From NCBI GenBank assembly GCA_964589935.1, contig CAZPVD010000011.1, positions 62,001 to 126,000 of the forward strand: a DNA stretch of 64,000 bases, written 5' to 3'. This document shows positions 7,447 to 15,033 of the stretch, one piece after another. The notes below the pieces were generated by a model. The model had not been told where the DNA came from and searched no databases. It saw only the letters and a program-made list of their open reading frames with translations. The first letter of the stretch is position 1; every line of letters begins with the position of its first letter. A program made the translations under genes and the position numbers. Source of the DNA: VHCN01 sp964589935. Its GTDB lineage: Bacteria > Verrucomicrobiota > Verrucomicrobiia > Limisphaerales > VHCN01.

Positions 7447-9357
7447 TCAGAACTTAGCCGTCGCGCCGAGCCAGAAGGTTCGACCAAGCGAGGGAAATCC
7501 GAAGACTTCCTCATAATGGTCGTCCAGCAGGTTTTCGAGGCGGCCATGGACGCTGACATACTTGCTGATTTCATAGGACAAACCGAGGTCCCATTTGACA
7601 TAACCGGAGTTGGTCACCGGCGTAGGCGTGAACGGGAAGAAGTTGGCGTCAAAAAAATTCTTGTCAGGCCGCTGACTGACAATTTTCACGTTGGTGTTGG
7701 CGTTGAACTTTTTCAGGAAGGTGTAATTCACGTTGAAGTTACCGCTGTGTTCGGGGCGGCGGTCGAGGCGCATACCGGTGGCCACGTCTTTCGCGGTAAG
7801 CCACGTGTAGCTGGCCCGCAGCGTCAGTTCGGGCACGGGAATCCATGACACAGAGTTTTCCATGCCGAGGGTCTTGGCGCGGTTGACATTCACCGGCGGG
7901 AAGCCGTTGATGAGGTCTTTGAACTCATTCTGGAAATAGGTCGCGCCAACCTTGAGTTTGCCGTCGAGGAACGGCTGTTCCACGCCGGCATCCCAGCCCG
8001 TGCTCTGCTCGGGGCGCAGGTTCGGATTGCCGCCGAAACCGGGATAAAACAGGTCGTTGATGCTCGGTGCGCGGAAACCGGTGCCGACGTTCGCGCGGAG
8101 GATGGTCTCGGTCACGGGCGTGGTGTAGCGCGCGCCGAGTTTCCAGGTGAGCTTGGTGCCGAACGAGGAATGGCTGTCCACGCGGCCGCCCGCCGTGGCG
8201 GTGAAGCGCTCGTGCGGTGTGAACTCGTATTGGGCGAAGCCGGCGCGGTTGATGACCGTGGCGCGGAAGTCGGTGAACGGATCGGTGAAGTGCGCCGTGC
8301 TGTCGTCATACGAGCCGCCGACCAGCAGCTTGTGCCAGTCGCCGAGCGTGAACGTGTTTTGAAAATCAATCTGGTCCCGGTCGCTGCGCACGAGGTTCAA
8401 ATAATCGCCGAACGAAAACGGCGGATTGGGCAAAGGCTGGTTGAAGAAGTTGCGTTCGTGCCCGTGGGAAAACGTGAGCTTCGATTCCCACCAACTCACG
8501 GGCTGGGCATTGAAAGTCAGTGCATAAAGCTGGCTGTCGGTTTTGAAGTAATCGTTCGGGTCATCCGTGAACCGGTCGTTTGGCGTGCCCGCGGTCGAGC
8601 TAAGGTAATTGGCGAGGAATTGCGCCGAGAAAGTTTCCGACGGCTTGAAGCCAAGCCGCAGCGAGCCGTTCAATGCGTCGAAGGCGCTGTTAAGTCGGCT
8701 GTTATCGGTGGTGAAGTAGCCGCCGTCGGCGGCCAGTGAAAACTCTCCTTGTTTCAGAGAGAACGAATCGCTCGTGCGCCAGCTCTGATACGAACCACCC
8801 TCGACCATGGCCGAGCCGGTTGGTTTCCCCGCGCCCTGCTTGGTGACGATGTTGATGACGCCGCCGAGCGCCTCGCTGCCGTAGATGGTGCTCTGCGGGC
8901 CGCGCAGGATTTCGATGCGCTCGATGTTGTCCGTGGTGAGGCCGGCGAAGTTGAAGGTGTTGTCAAACGGCCGGTTCACGCGCACGCCATCAATCAGCAC
9001 GAGCGTGTGGCTGCCGTTGGCGCCGCGCAGGAACACACTGGTGTTGCCGCCGGGCTGGCCGGTCTGGTTCACGTCCACGCCCGGCTCGGCGCGCAGCGCG
9101 TCGGCCACGGTAGCGAGTTGCCGCTCTTCAATTTCCTGCCGTGTGATGATCGTGGCCGAGACGGAACTTTTCTCCACGTCCTGCGGAATGCGCGTCGCAG
9201 TGACGACGACCTCCGGCAGGCGGTTGGTCGGAGTTTCCTGCGCGAGCGCCTGGCTCGCGAGCAATGCAACTATGCAAATGCGGATTGCAGATTGCGGATT
9301 GCGGACTGAGGAGAAACGGCTGACGGCTGACGGCTGACGGCTAATGGCTGCTTTCAT
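7447..9357 (-). CDS. btuB: TonB-dependent vitamin B12 outer-membrane receptor
   Basis: A 636-residue TonB-dependent receptor. After the signal peptide (ending ALAQ) comes the TonB box PEVVVTATR, a plug domain with LRAEPGVDVNQTGQPG, VFLRGANGSHTLVLIDGVR and IEILRGPQSTIYGSEALGG, and a 22-strand-type barrel ending in WLGATAKF with a terminal Phe. The riboswitch upstream identifies the ligand as a corrinoid. I start at ATG 9357; the frame is open to 9465 but that part is riboswitch leader. The signal peptide region (SRQPSAVSRFSSVRNPQSAI) is encoded by short tandem repeats, which is odd. Confidence 0.92.
   Translation of the reverse strand: MKAAISRQPSAVSRFSSVRNPQSAIRICIVALLASQALAQETPTNRLPEVVVTATRIPQDVEKSSVSATIITRQEIEERQLATVADALRAEPGVDVNQTGQPGGNTSVFLRGANGSHTLVLIDGVRVNRPFDNTFNFAGLTTDNIERIEILRGPQSTIYGSEALGGVINIVTKQGAGKPTGSAMVEGGSYQSWRTSDSFSLKQGEFSLAADGGYFTTDNSRLNSAFDALNGSLRLGFKPSETFSAQFLANYLSSTAGTPNDRFTDDPNDYFKTDSQLYALTFNAQPVSWWESKLTFSHGHERNFFNQPLPNPPFSFGDYLNLVRSDRDQIDFQNTFTLGDWHKLLVGGSYDDSTAHFTDPFTDFRATVINRAGFAQYEFTPHERFTATAGGRVDSHSSFGTKLTWKLGARYTTPVTETILRANVGTGFRAPSINDLFYPGFGGNPNLRPEQSTGWDAGVEQPFLDGKLKVGATYFQNEFKDLINGFPPVNVNRAKTLGMENSVSWIPVPELTLRASYTWLTAKDVATGMRLDRRPEHSGNFNVNYTFLKKFNANTNVKIVSQRPDKNFFDANFFPFTPTPVTNSGYVKWDLGLSYEISKYVSVHGRLENLLDDHYEEVFGFPSLGRTFWLGATAKF
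9281..9350. repeat. Short tandem repeats inside the btuB signal-peptide region
   Basis: On the plus strand CGGCTGA occurs three times in a row plus a fourth variant (CGGCTAA) at about 9317-9345, and ATTGCGGATTGC-type units lie at 9281-9305. These are the simple extragenic repeats found between genes in related genomes, but here they are translated as the N-terminal part of BtuB. Confidence 0.7.
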
Positions 9358-9358
9358 T

Positions 9359-9442
9359 TCTGGTCTTTCAATTTCCCGCGAGCGGGAGGGTTTGGGTTGA
9401 GAGACCAGAGGGAGCCTGAAAGCAAAAATGCCCTCAGGCTCC
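9359..9442 (-). promoter_or_regulatory. Putative expression platform of the cobalamin riboswitch
   Basis: Two hairpins lie between the aptamer and btuB. One pairs 9411-9419 with 9434-9442 (GGAGCCTGA/TCAGGCTCC). The other pairs 9359-9366 with 9402-9409 (TCTGGTCT/AGACCAGA), enclosing CCCGC-GCGGG, and ends one base from the btuB ATG. No T-run follows, so control at translation start is more likely than termination. Confidence 0.5.
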
Positions 9443-9560
9443 GACAAAACGGGGAATGAAGGCATTCAACGAGTCCCGCGAAAAACAGTTCCGCAGGCTG
9501 GCCTCATCCTTCTCTTTGTCGGAGAAGTGTCCCGACGCAATGTCGGGGCTGACGAGCACA

Positions 9561-9700
9561 ACCGGACCGGTATCCTGACTACGGGGCTTGACCTCGCTCC
9601 CGCCTTCCCGCGCAAGCGCAGTGGCCTTGGGAGTCTGTAGCCCCTCACAGTGGCGAAACCGTCCCCGATTTTCACGGGGTTCCCTGTCATCCGGCTGTGG
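9561..9700 (-). ncRNA. Cobalamin (AdoCbl) riboswitch controlling btuB and the DUF71 gene
   Basis: Read on the minus strand, the leader contains the classic blocks in order: GGGAACCCCGTGAAAATC, GGGGACGG, CGCCACTGT and, about 80 bases on, AGTCAGGATACCGG (the B12 box, 9567-9580). Order and spacing match the cobalamin aptamer. It begins about 340 bases before the btuB ATG. In this class, bound cobalamin represses expression of uptake genes. Confidence 0.95.
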
Positions 9701-9908
9701 GGAACGGGCGTGAGGCCCGTTGTTCAAAGAACTGCCGTGTTGTTACGCCCGCCGTGCGGCGATGCCAAGAACTTTTTCCGCTGAATGAATTTCAACCCGG
9801 TTCCGGCCGTGCGAAGGGACTGGCTCGACACGACGCGGGAGTTCCGCTATTGCTGCATCAAGCAAACGGTTTTCGTTTGCGCGGCCTCAACGTCATCAAA
9901 GGAAAATT

Positions 9909-10349
9909 ATGTGGAAGGAATTCAGGGCGTTCGCCACGCGCGGGAACGTGGTGGACATGGCGGTCGGCGTCATCATCGGCGCGGCCTTCGGCAAAATCGT
10001 CACCTCACTCGTCAACGACCTGCTCATGCCGCCGCTCGGCCTCGTGCTGGGCAAGATGGACTTCAAGGCGCTCTACGTTGCGCTCGACGGCAAGACCTAC
10101 GAAAATCTCGACGCCGCCAAAAAAGCCAGCGCACCGCTTCTCGCCTACGGGAACTTCCTGCAAACCGTGTTTGACTTCGTGCTCGTCGCGTTCGTCATTT
10201 TCATCGTCGTGAAACAGATGAACAAGCTGATGACGCAACTCGAGCCGAAGCCCGCGGACGCCGCGCCGGCGACGAAGGAATGCCCGCACTGCTGCTCGAC
10301 CATCAACGTCAAGGCCACACGCTGCGCGCATTGCACGGCGCAGCTCTGA
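9909..10349 (+). CDS. mscL: Large-conductance mechanosensitive channel with C-terminal zinc ribbon
   Basis: A 146-residue channel that opens under membrane tension and releases solutes on osmotic downshock. The N-terminus MWKEFRAFATRGNVVDMAVGVIIGAAFGKIV is followed by TM1 (13-45), a periplasmic loop and TM2 (83-102), as in MscL. The cytoplasmic tail is unusual: C125-PH-C128 and C139-AH-C142 form a zinc-ribbon pair, where E. coli has only a helical bundle. The gene converges with the ABC importer, with 4 bases between them, and has its own upstream region of about 200 bases shared divergently with the riboswitch promoter. Confidence 0.93.
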   Translation: MWKEFRAFATRGNVVDMAVGVIIGAAFGKIVTSLVNDLLMPPLGLVLGKMDFKALYVALDGKTYENLDAAKKASAPLLAYGNFLQTVFDFVLVAFVIFIVVKQMNKLMTQLEPKPADAAPATKECPHCCSTINVKATRCAHCTAQL

Positions 10350-10353
10350 AACG

Positions 10354-11853
10354 TCACGCGGCCGTCGCCTCCACGCCGGCCATCAGGCGCATCAGGTTCG
10401 CCTGGGTGAAGTCCGCCCGCGCAAGTTCGCCGGCCACCGAACCTTGGCGCATCACGAGGATGCGGCGGCTGAGGTTCATGACTTCGGGAAGCTCGGATGA
10501 AATGACGAGAACGCCGAGGCCGTCGCACGCGAGTTCGTCGAGCAGCGCGTGGATTTCCGCCTTCGCACCCACGTCAACGCCGCGCGTCGGCTCGTCCACA
10601 ATGAGCACGCCGCACTCGCGCGCGAGCCATTTCGCGAGCGCGACCTTCTGCTGGTTGCCGCCGCTGAGGCTGGTGATGACGGTTTCGAGCGAAGGCGTTT
10701 TCACGCGTAGCCGGTCGGCGTAGCGGCGGGCGAGCGAGCGTTCCTCGGCCCGGCGCACGAATCCCCAGCGGGTGAGCCTCGGCAGCGCGGCGAGCGTTGT
10801 GTTCTCGCGGCAGTTCATCGAGAGCACGAGACCGAGGCGCTTGCGGTCTTCGGGCAACAAACCGATGCCAGCGGCGAGCGAAGCATTCACATCGCCAAGA
10901 GGAAGTTCTCTGCCGCGAACGAAGACTCGCCCGGTCGCCTTTGCATCGAGGCCGAAGACCGCCTGCGCCACCTCGCTGCGGCCCGCGCCGACAAGCCCGG
11001 CGAAACCGAGCACTTCGCCCGCGCGCAGCGTAAAGCTCACGTTTGCAAATTTGCCCGGCGAAGAAAGGTTTTCGACGCGCAGCAGTTCCTCGCCGAGCGG
11101 CCGTTCGAGATGACGCGGCGCGCTGAAGACCACTTCGCGGCCGACCATTTGATGAATGACGCGGTCGGGATTTGTCGCGGAGATTTTTTCAGTGGCCACG
11201 TGGCGTCCGTCGCGCAGCACGGTGACGATGTCGCACAGCCGGAAAATTTCCTCCATGCGATGCGAGACGTAGATGACCGTGATGCCGCGCTGCCGGAGAT
11301 GAGCGAGCAGATGAAACAGGTGCTCCGTCTCGCCCGCGCTGAGCGAACTGGTCGGCTCGTCCATCACGATGACGCGCGCGCCGGTGCCGACGGCGGCGGC
11401 GATCTGCACGATCTGCTCCTGCGCGATGCTGAGGCGGCCGATGGGCGCATCCACATCAATGTGCGCCTCGATCTCACCGAGCATCGCGCGGGCGCGCTCG
11501 CGCATCGCGGCGCCGTTGACCCAGCCGATGCGGTTTCGGGGCAGGTCGCCGAGGCAGAGGTTTTCCGCGACCGTGAGGTTTGGGCAGAAGGCCAGTTCCT
11601 GATGCACCATTGCGATGCCCAGCCGGCGCGCGGCGAGCGGGTTCGCCGGCTGGATGACTTCGCCGTCGAGACGGATTTCGCCCGCGTCGGCGGCGTGAAC
11701 GCCGGCAAGAATTTTTCCGAGCGTGCTTTTGCCCGCGCCGTTCTCGCCGATGAGCGCGTGGCACGCGCCGCGTTCGACGGCGAAGCTCACGCCGTCCAGC
11801 GCGTGGACGCCGGGGAAGTGTTTCGAGATGCCGCTGAATTCGAGGAATGGCAT
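10354..11853 (-). CDS. Sugar ABC transporter ATP-binding protein (RbsA/MglA type, two NBDs)
   Basis: A 499-residue protein with two fused nucleotide-binding domains, typical of CUT2 ribose/galactose/xylose importers. NBD1 has Walker A GENGAGKST (36-44), signature-like LSIAQEQ and Walker B VIVMDEPTSS. NBD2 has a degenerate Walker A (GLVGAGRSE), a good signature LSGGNQQKVALAKW and LIVDEPTRGVD. One active and one degenerate site is normal for the class. The start is ATG 11853 (MPFLEFSGISKHF). It is the last gene of a three-gene minus-strand unit with the permease. The substrate cannot be told from the sequence. Confidence 0.9.
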   Translation of the reverse strand: MPFLEFSGISKHFPGVHALDGVSFAVERGACHALIGENGAGKSTLGKILAGVHAADAGEIRLDGEVIQPANPLAARRLGIAMVHQELAFCPNLTVAENLCLGDLPRNRIGWVNGAAMRERARAMLGEIEAHIDVDAPIGRLSIAQEQIVQIAAAVGTGARVIVMDEPTSSLSAGETEHLFHLLAHLRQRGITVIYVSHRMEEIFRLCDIVTVLRDGRHVATEKISATNPDRVIHQMVGREVVFSAPRHLERPLGEELLRVENLSSPGKFANVSFTLRAGEVLGFAGLVGAGRSEVAQAVFGLDAKATGRVFVRGRELPLGDVNASLAAGIGLLPEDRKRLGLVLSMNCRENTTLAALPRLTRWGFVRRAEERSLARRYADRLRVKTPSLETVITSLSGGNQQKVALAKWLARECGVLIVDEPTRGVDVGAKAEIHALLDELACDGLGVLVISSELPEVMNLSRRILVMRQGSVAGELARADFTQANLMRLMAGVEATAA

Positions 11854-11861
11854 GGCGCGGG

Positions 11862-12539
11862 TCACAGCTTCATCATTCGGAAATACCAGAAACGCCGCAC
11901 GGGTTTCTTCGCGTCGGCCTGCGGGCGAGTGAGCTCGATGAAGAACTTGCCGCCGTTGGGAACGAGCACGAACGCGGTGCGGCCCGTGTCGTCGCCGTGC
12001 TCGGCGCTCTCGATCTGCTTGTGGCCGAGCGCGAGCTGCGTCTTTCCGCCGTCGTCGCCGCTCGAATCGTAACGCGCCTCGACGAGCCACGGCTCGGGCC
12101 TTTCCGATTTGGGCAGTTCGAGGAGCGCGACGGCGGAATAGTTCGGCCCCTCCTTGCCGGCGAGGATGTCAATGTAGTTGCCCTCGAAGCTGTCGCGCAA
12201 ATTGCGCACATAAACATGGTAGCAGACGAGGTTCGCCACGTCCTTGCCGTCCACGGTCACGACCGGCTCGCGCGGCGTGATGATGAGCGACTGGTGATAC
12301 GCGTCCTTCACGTCCTGCTTCGGGTCCGCGGCCTCCTTGCCCGCATAAACCGCGTCAGGATGACCGCCGAGCTTTTTGATCTGCTCGTCGAGCAGCGCCT
12401 TCATCTCGGCGTCACCGCGAAGTTTATCAAGCCACTCGACGCGCGGGTCGGGCTTGGGCGCGGCGGGGAGTTTCGCCGTTTGTGCGGCGGCGGCGAACGC
12501 GAAGGCGGACAACAGCGCGAGGAGTGGAATGGTTTTCAT
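11862..12539 (-). CDS. Secreted protein of unknown function within the ABC importer operon
   Basis: A 225-residue protein with a clear signal peptide (MKTIPLLALLSAFAFAAAAQ). The mature part contains YHQSLIITPREPVVTVDGKD, YHVYVRNLRDSFEGNYIDI and a C-terminal FFIELTRP/RRFWYFRMMKL. It does not resemble a periplasmic sugar-binding protein in length or pattern. It lies between the permease (23 bp upstream) and the ATPase (8 bp downstream) on the same strand, so it is probably cotranscribed and could help the importer; that is inference. Confidence 0.65.
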   Translation of the reverse strand: MKTIPLLALLSAFAFAAAAQTAKLPAAPKPDPRVEWLDKLRGDAEMKALLDEQIKKLGGHPDAVYAGKEAADPKQDVKDAYHQSLIITPREPVVTVDGKDVANLVCYHVYVRNLRDSFEGNYIDILAGKEGPNYSAVALLELPKSERPEPWLVEARYDSSGDDGGKTQLALGHKQIESAEHGDDTGRTAFVLVPNGGKFFIELTRPQADAKKPVRRFWYFRMMKL

Positions 12540-12561
12540 ACGTGATGATGAATGGAGTTTT

Positions 12562-13695
12562 TCAGGAAGTTTTTGCGAGCCGTTGTCTGGCGAGCCAGGC
12601 GTTCAACTGGTCGAGCACGACGGCGAGAATGACCGCCGCACCGATGATGGGCCTGCTGTAGTTTTGTTCGATACCGAGGATGACAATGCCAGAATCAATC
12701 ATCTTGATGACGAGCGCGCCGAGCAGTGCGCCGAGCGCGGTGCCGCGTCCGCCCGAAAGGCTCGCACCGCCCACGACCGCCGCGGCGATGACGTCAAGCT
12801 CGTAGCCCGCGCCGTCGCCAGAGGACGCGCTGCCATAGTAGCCGATGGCCAGCAGCGCAGCGATGCCCGCGGTGAGGCCGGAAAACAGAAACACACTGAG
12901 TTTAACGCGCTCGACGTTGATGCCGCTGTAACGGCTCGCGAGTTCATTGCCACCAACGGCGTAGATGCGACGTCCGACTGCAAGCCGTGCGAGATAAATG
13001 CCGCCGGCCACGGCGACGAGCAGCATCACGCCCAGCGGCACGAGCGTGAGGTCGCCGAAACTTTTCCACTTCACAAGGCCGGTGAAGGTTTCCGGGAAGT
13101 CGCCGATGGACTGGCCTTTCGTCACGATGAAAGCCGCGCCGCGGTAAATCGCCATCGTGCCGAGCGTGATGATGAATGGATGCACGCGCAGCGCGACGAC
13201 CATCGCGCCGTTCGCGGCACCGCAGAGCGTGGCGACGCCGACGCACGCGAGCGTGCCGAGCGCCGTGCCGAGCGCGTGCGAGCCACTGTGCGTGCCGTTC
13301 GCTCCGTAGGCGTGGAACACGAGCGCACCGAGCACCGAAGCGAGCGCGTAAATCGCGCCGACGCTCAAATCAATCTGCCCCGCGATGATCACGAACGTCG
13401 CGCCGACGGCCATGATGGCGACGAAGCTCGTGTCCTTCGCGAGTTGCGCGAGTGTAGACGGGTTGAGGAACTTGTTTCGCCGGATTTTGACGACTTCCTC
13501 TTCGCCGGATGAATTCGCGCGCCGGACGATGCGAGGTTCGCCGTCAGGGCCTTTTTCGACGAGCGGCACTTCAACGGAGCCGCCGAAGAAGGTCAGCACC
13601 GCGCCGAGCGCGAGGATGACGAGCAGCAGCCCGCCCTCCTGCATTCGGAAGGCGGCGAGGCGGAACGATGGCGTCGCGACGCCGGGCGGATTCAT
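12562..13695 (-). CDS. Sugar ABC transporter permease (RbsC-like)
   Basis: A 377-residue inner-membrane permease of the BPD_transp_2 family. The core has the family motifs AIMAVGATFVIIAGQIDLSVGAI and the cytoplasmic coupling segment VGGNELASRYSGINVERVKL, and ends with VGGASLSGGRGTALGALLGA. An extra loop after the first TM (residues about 42-75, charged, GPDGEPRIVRRANSSGEEE) is longer than in E. coli RbsC. It is the first gene of the unit; no substrate-binding protein gene lies next to it. Confidence 0.9.
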   Translation of the reverse strand: MNPPGVATPSFRLAAFRMQEGGLLLVILALGAVLTFFGGSVEVPLVEKGPDGEPRIVRRANSSGEEEVVKIRRNKFLNPSTLAQLAKDTSFVAIMAVGATFVIIAGQIDLSVGAIYALASVLGALVFHAYGANGTHSGSHALGTALGTLACVGVATLCGAANGAMVVALRVHPFIITLGTMAIYRGAAFIVTKGQSIGDFPETFTGLVKWKSFGDLTLVPLGVMLLVAVAGGIYLARLAVGRRIYAVGGNELASRYSGINVERVKLSVFLFSGLTAGIAALLAIGYYGSASSGDGAGYELDVIAAAVVGGASLSGGRGTALGALLGALVIKMIDSGIVILGIEQNYSRPIIGAAVILAVVLDQLNAWLARQRLAKTS

Positions 13696-13800
13696 GCGCG
13701 GCGAAGGTAGCAGAGCGGCGCGCGGTGGCGGAAGGAGAACGTGTCGCGTGAAACAGGCGGAGTTTTTTTGCGGCGTTCACGTCAAATTCCGCGAAAGGTT

Positions 13801-13829
13801 TTGACCCTCGCGCTGGCGGGCGTTACACC
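13801..13829 (+). promoter_or_regulatory. Possible promoter of the tol-pal operon
   Basis: TTGACC at 13801-13806, 17 bases, TACACC at 13824-13829, 26 bases before the first tolQ ATG. The -10 is weak. Confidence 0.35.
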
Positions 13830-13854
13830 ATAGGCATTCTATCGGGATTTGCGG

Positions 13855-14601
13855 ATGGGAACTGGTTTGATGAGCGCTCCTTTCTTTTTCCTCGCCGCCG
13901 CCGCACCGGCTCAGGCCGCCGGCGGCGAGATGACCTACATCTGGACCAACGCCACCATCGAGGCCAAGGTCATCATTGTTATTCTGGTGATGTTCAGCAT
14001 TTTCGCGTGGTCGGTCATGGCGAGCAAGGCCATCCAGATGCGGCGCGCGACGCGGCTCAACGGCTTCTTCGATCTGGAATTTCGTCCGCAGAAGAACGTG
14101 CTGTCCATCCACGACCGGCGCGTGCAGGTGGAGGGTTGCCCGCTGTTTGCCGTCTATCAAGCCGGCTGCGTCGAGATGGAGACACGGTTGCGCACAGGCG
14201 AAGGGCGCAAGAAACACATCTCGCTCAAGGCCATGGAACACATCAAGCGCACCATCGAAAGCGAAGTCGCCCGGCAATCCCTCAAGCTTGAATCGGGCCT
14301 CATCCTGCTGGCCATTGCGGTCAGCGGCGGGCCGTTTCTTGGCCTGCTCGGCACCGTGTGGGGCGTGATGCAGACGTTCAGCCACGTGGGCATGAAGGGC
14401 CAGGCCGACCTGCCGACGATGGCGCCGGGCGTCGCCGCCGCGCTCATCACGACGGTCGCGGGTTTGCTCGTCGCCATTCCCTCGATGTTCGGCTACAACT
14501 GGCTCGTGCACACGCTGCGCGTCCTGACGGTTGAGCTGGACAACTTCGCGCAGGAACTCGTCTCGCGGATGGAGACGGAGTATTTGAAGGAAGACGAATA
14601 A
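13855..14601 (+). CDS. tolQ: TolQ/ExbB-type proton channel protein
   Basis: A 248-residue MotA/TolQ/ExbB family protein, the inner-membrane proton channel that powers Tol-Pal or TonB. There are three membrane segments: near residues 40-60 (VIIVILVMFSIFAWSV), about 145-170 (LILLAIAVSGGPFLGLLGTVWGVM) and 185-215 (MAPGVAAALITTVAGLLVAIP). The family signature GPFLGLLGTVWGVMQTF is intact. ATG 13855 has GGGA 7 bases upstream; ATG 13870 is an alternative. It is the first gene of the run tolQ-tolR-tolA-tolB-pal-pal, which makes Tol rather than Exb the better label. Confidence 0.88.
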   Translation: MGTGLMSAPFFFLAAAAPAQAAGGEMTYIWTNATIEAKVIIVILVMFSIFAWSVMASKAIQMRRATRLNGFFDLEFRPQKNVLSIHDRRVQVEGCPLFAVYQAGCVEMETRLRTGEGRKKHISLKAMEHIKRTIESEVARQSLKLESGLILLAIAVSGGPFLGLLGTVWGVMQTFSHVGMKGQADLPTMAPGVAAALITTVAGLLVAIPSMFGYNWLVHTLRVLTVELDNFAQELVSRMETEYLKEDE

Positions 14602-14616
14602 CGCGACTGCGACGAC

Positions 14617-15030
14617 ATGCGCCGATTCTCACAACGCAATTCGCTGGTGACGCTGAGTGAAATCAACATCACTCCGTTGCTCGACCTTGCGTTCGTGCTG
14701 CTCATCATCTTTGTCATCACGCGGCCGCTGATGGAGAACAGCATCCAGCTCAATCTGCCCAAGGGCGGCCAGGAAACGGGCAAGGTGAATCCGCGCGACA
14801 TCCGGCGCGTCGAGATTTCGACCCGCGGCGACTACCAGCTTGATGGCCGGTCCGTCGGCCTGCCGCAGCTTGAGGCCGCGCTCGTGGCCGCCTTCAAGGC
14901 GAACCCGCAGAGCGTCGTCTACATCCGCGCCGACGAGCAGGGCTTCAACAAGCACACTTACGCCGTGTTCGACATCTGCATGAGGAACAACCTCACGCGG
15001 TTCAGCTTTGCCACCGAGCCGCCGAAGTGA
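14617..15030 (+). CDS. tolR: TolR/ExbD biopolymer transport protein
   Basis: A 137-residue single-pass protein. The membrane segment carries the proton-relaying aspartate in EINITPLLDLAFVLLIIFVITRP (Asp23). The periplasmic part has VYIRADEQGFNKHTYAVFDI, typical of TolR/ExbD. It begins 15 bases after tolQ and ends 3 bases before the tolA-like gene, so it belongs to the same operon. Confidence 0.9.
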   Translation: MRRFSQRNSLVTLSEINITPLLDLAFVLLIIFVITRPLMENSIQLNLPKGGQETGKVNPRDIRRVEISTRGDYQLDGRSVGLPQLEAALVAAFKANPQSVVYIRADEQGFNKHTYAVFDICMRNNLTRFSFATEPPK

Positions 15031-15033
15031 CGC

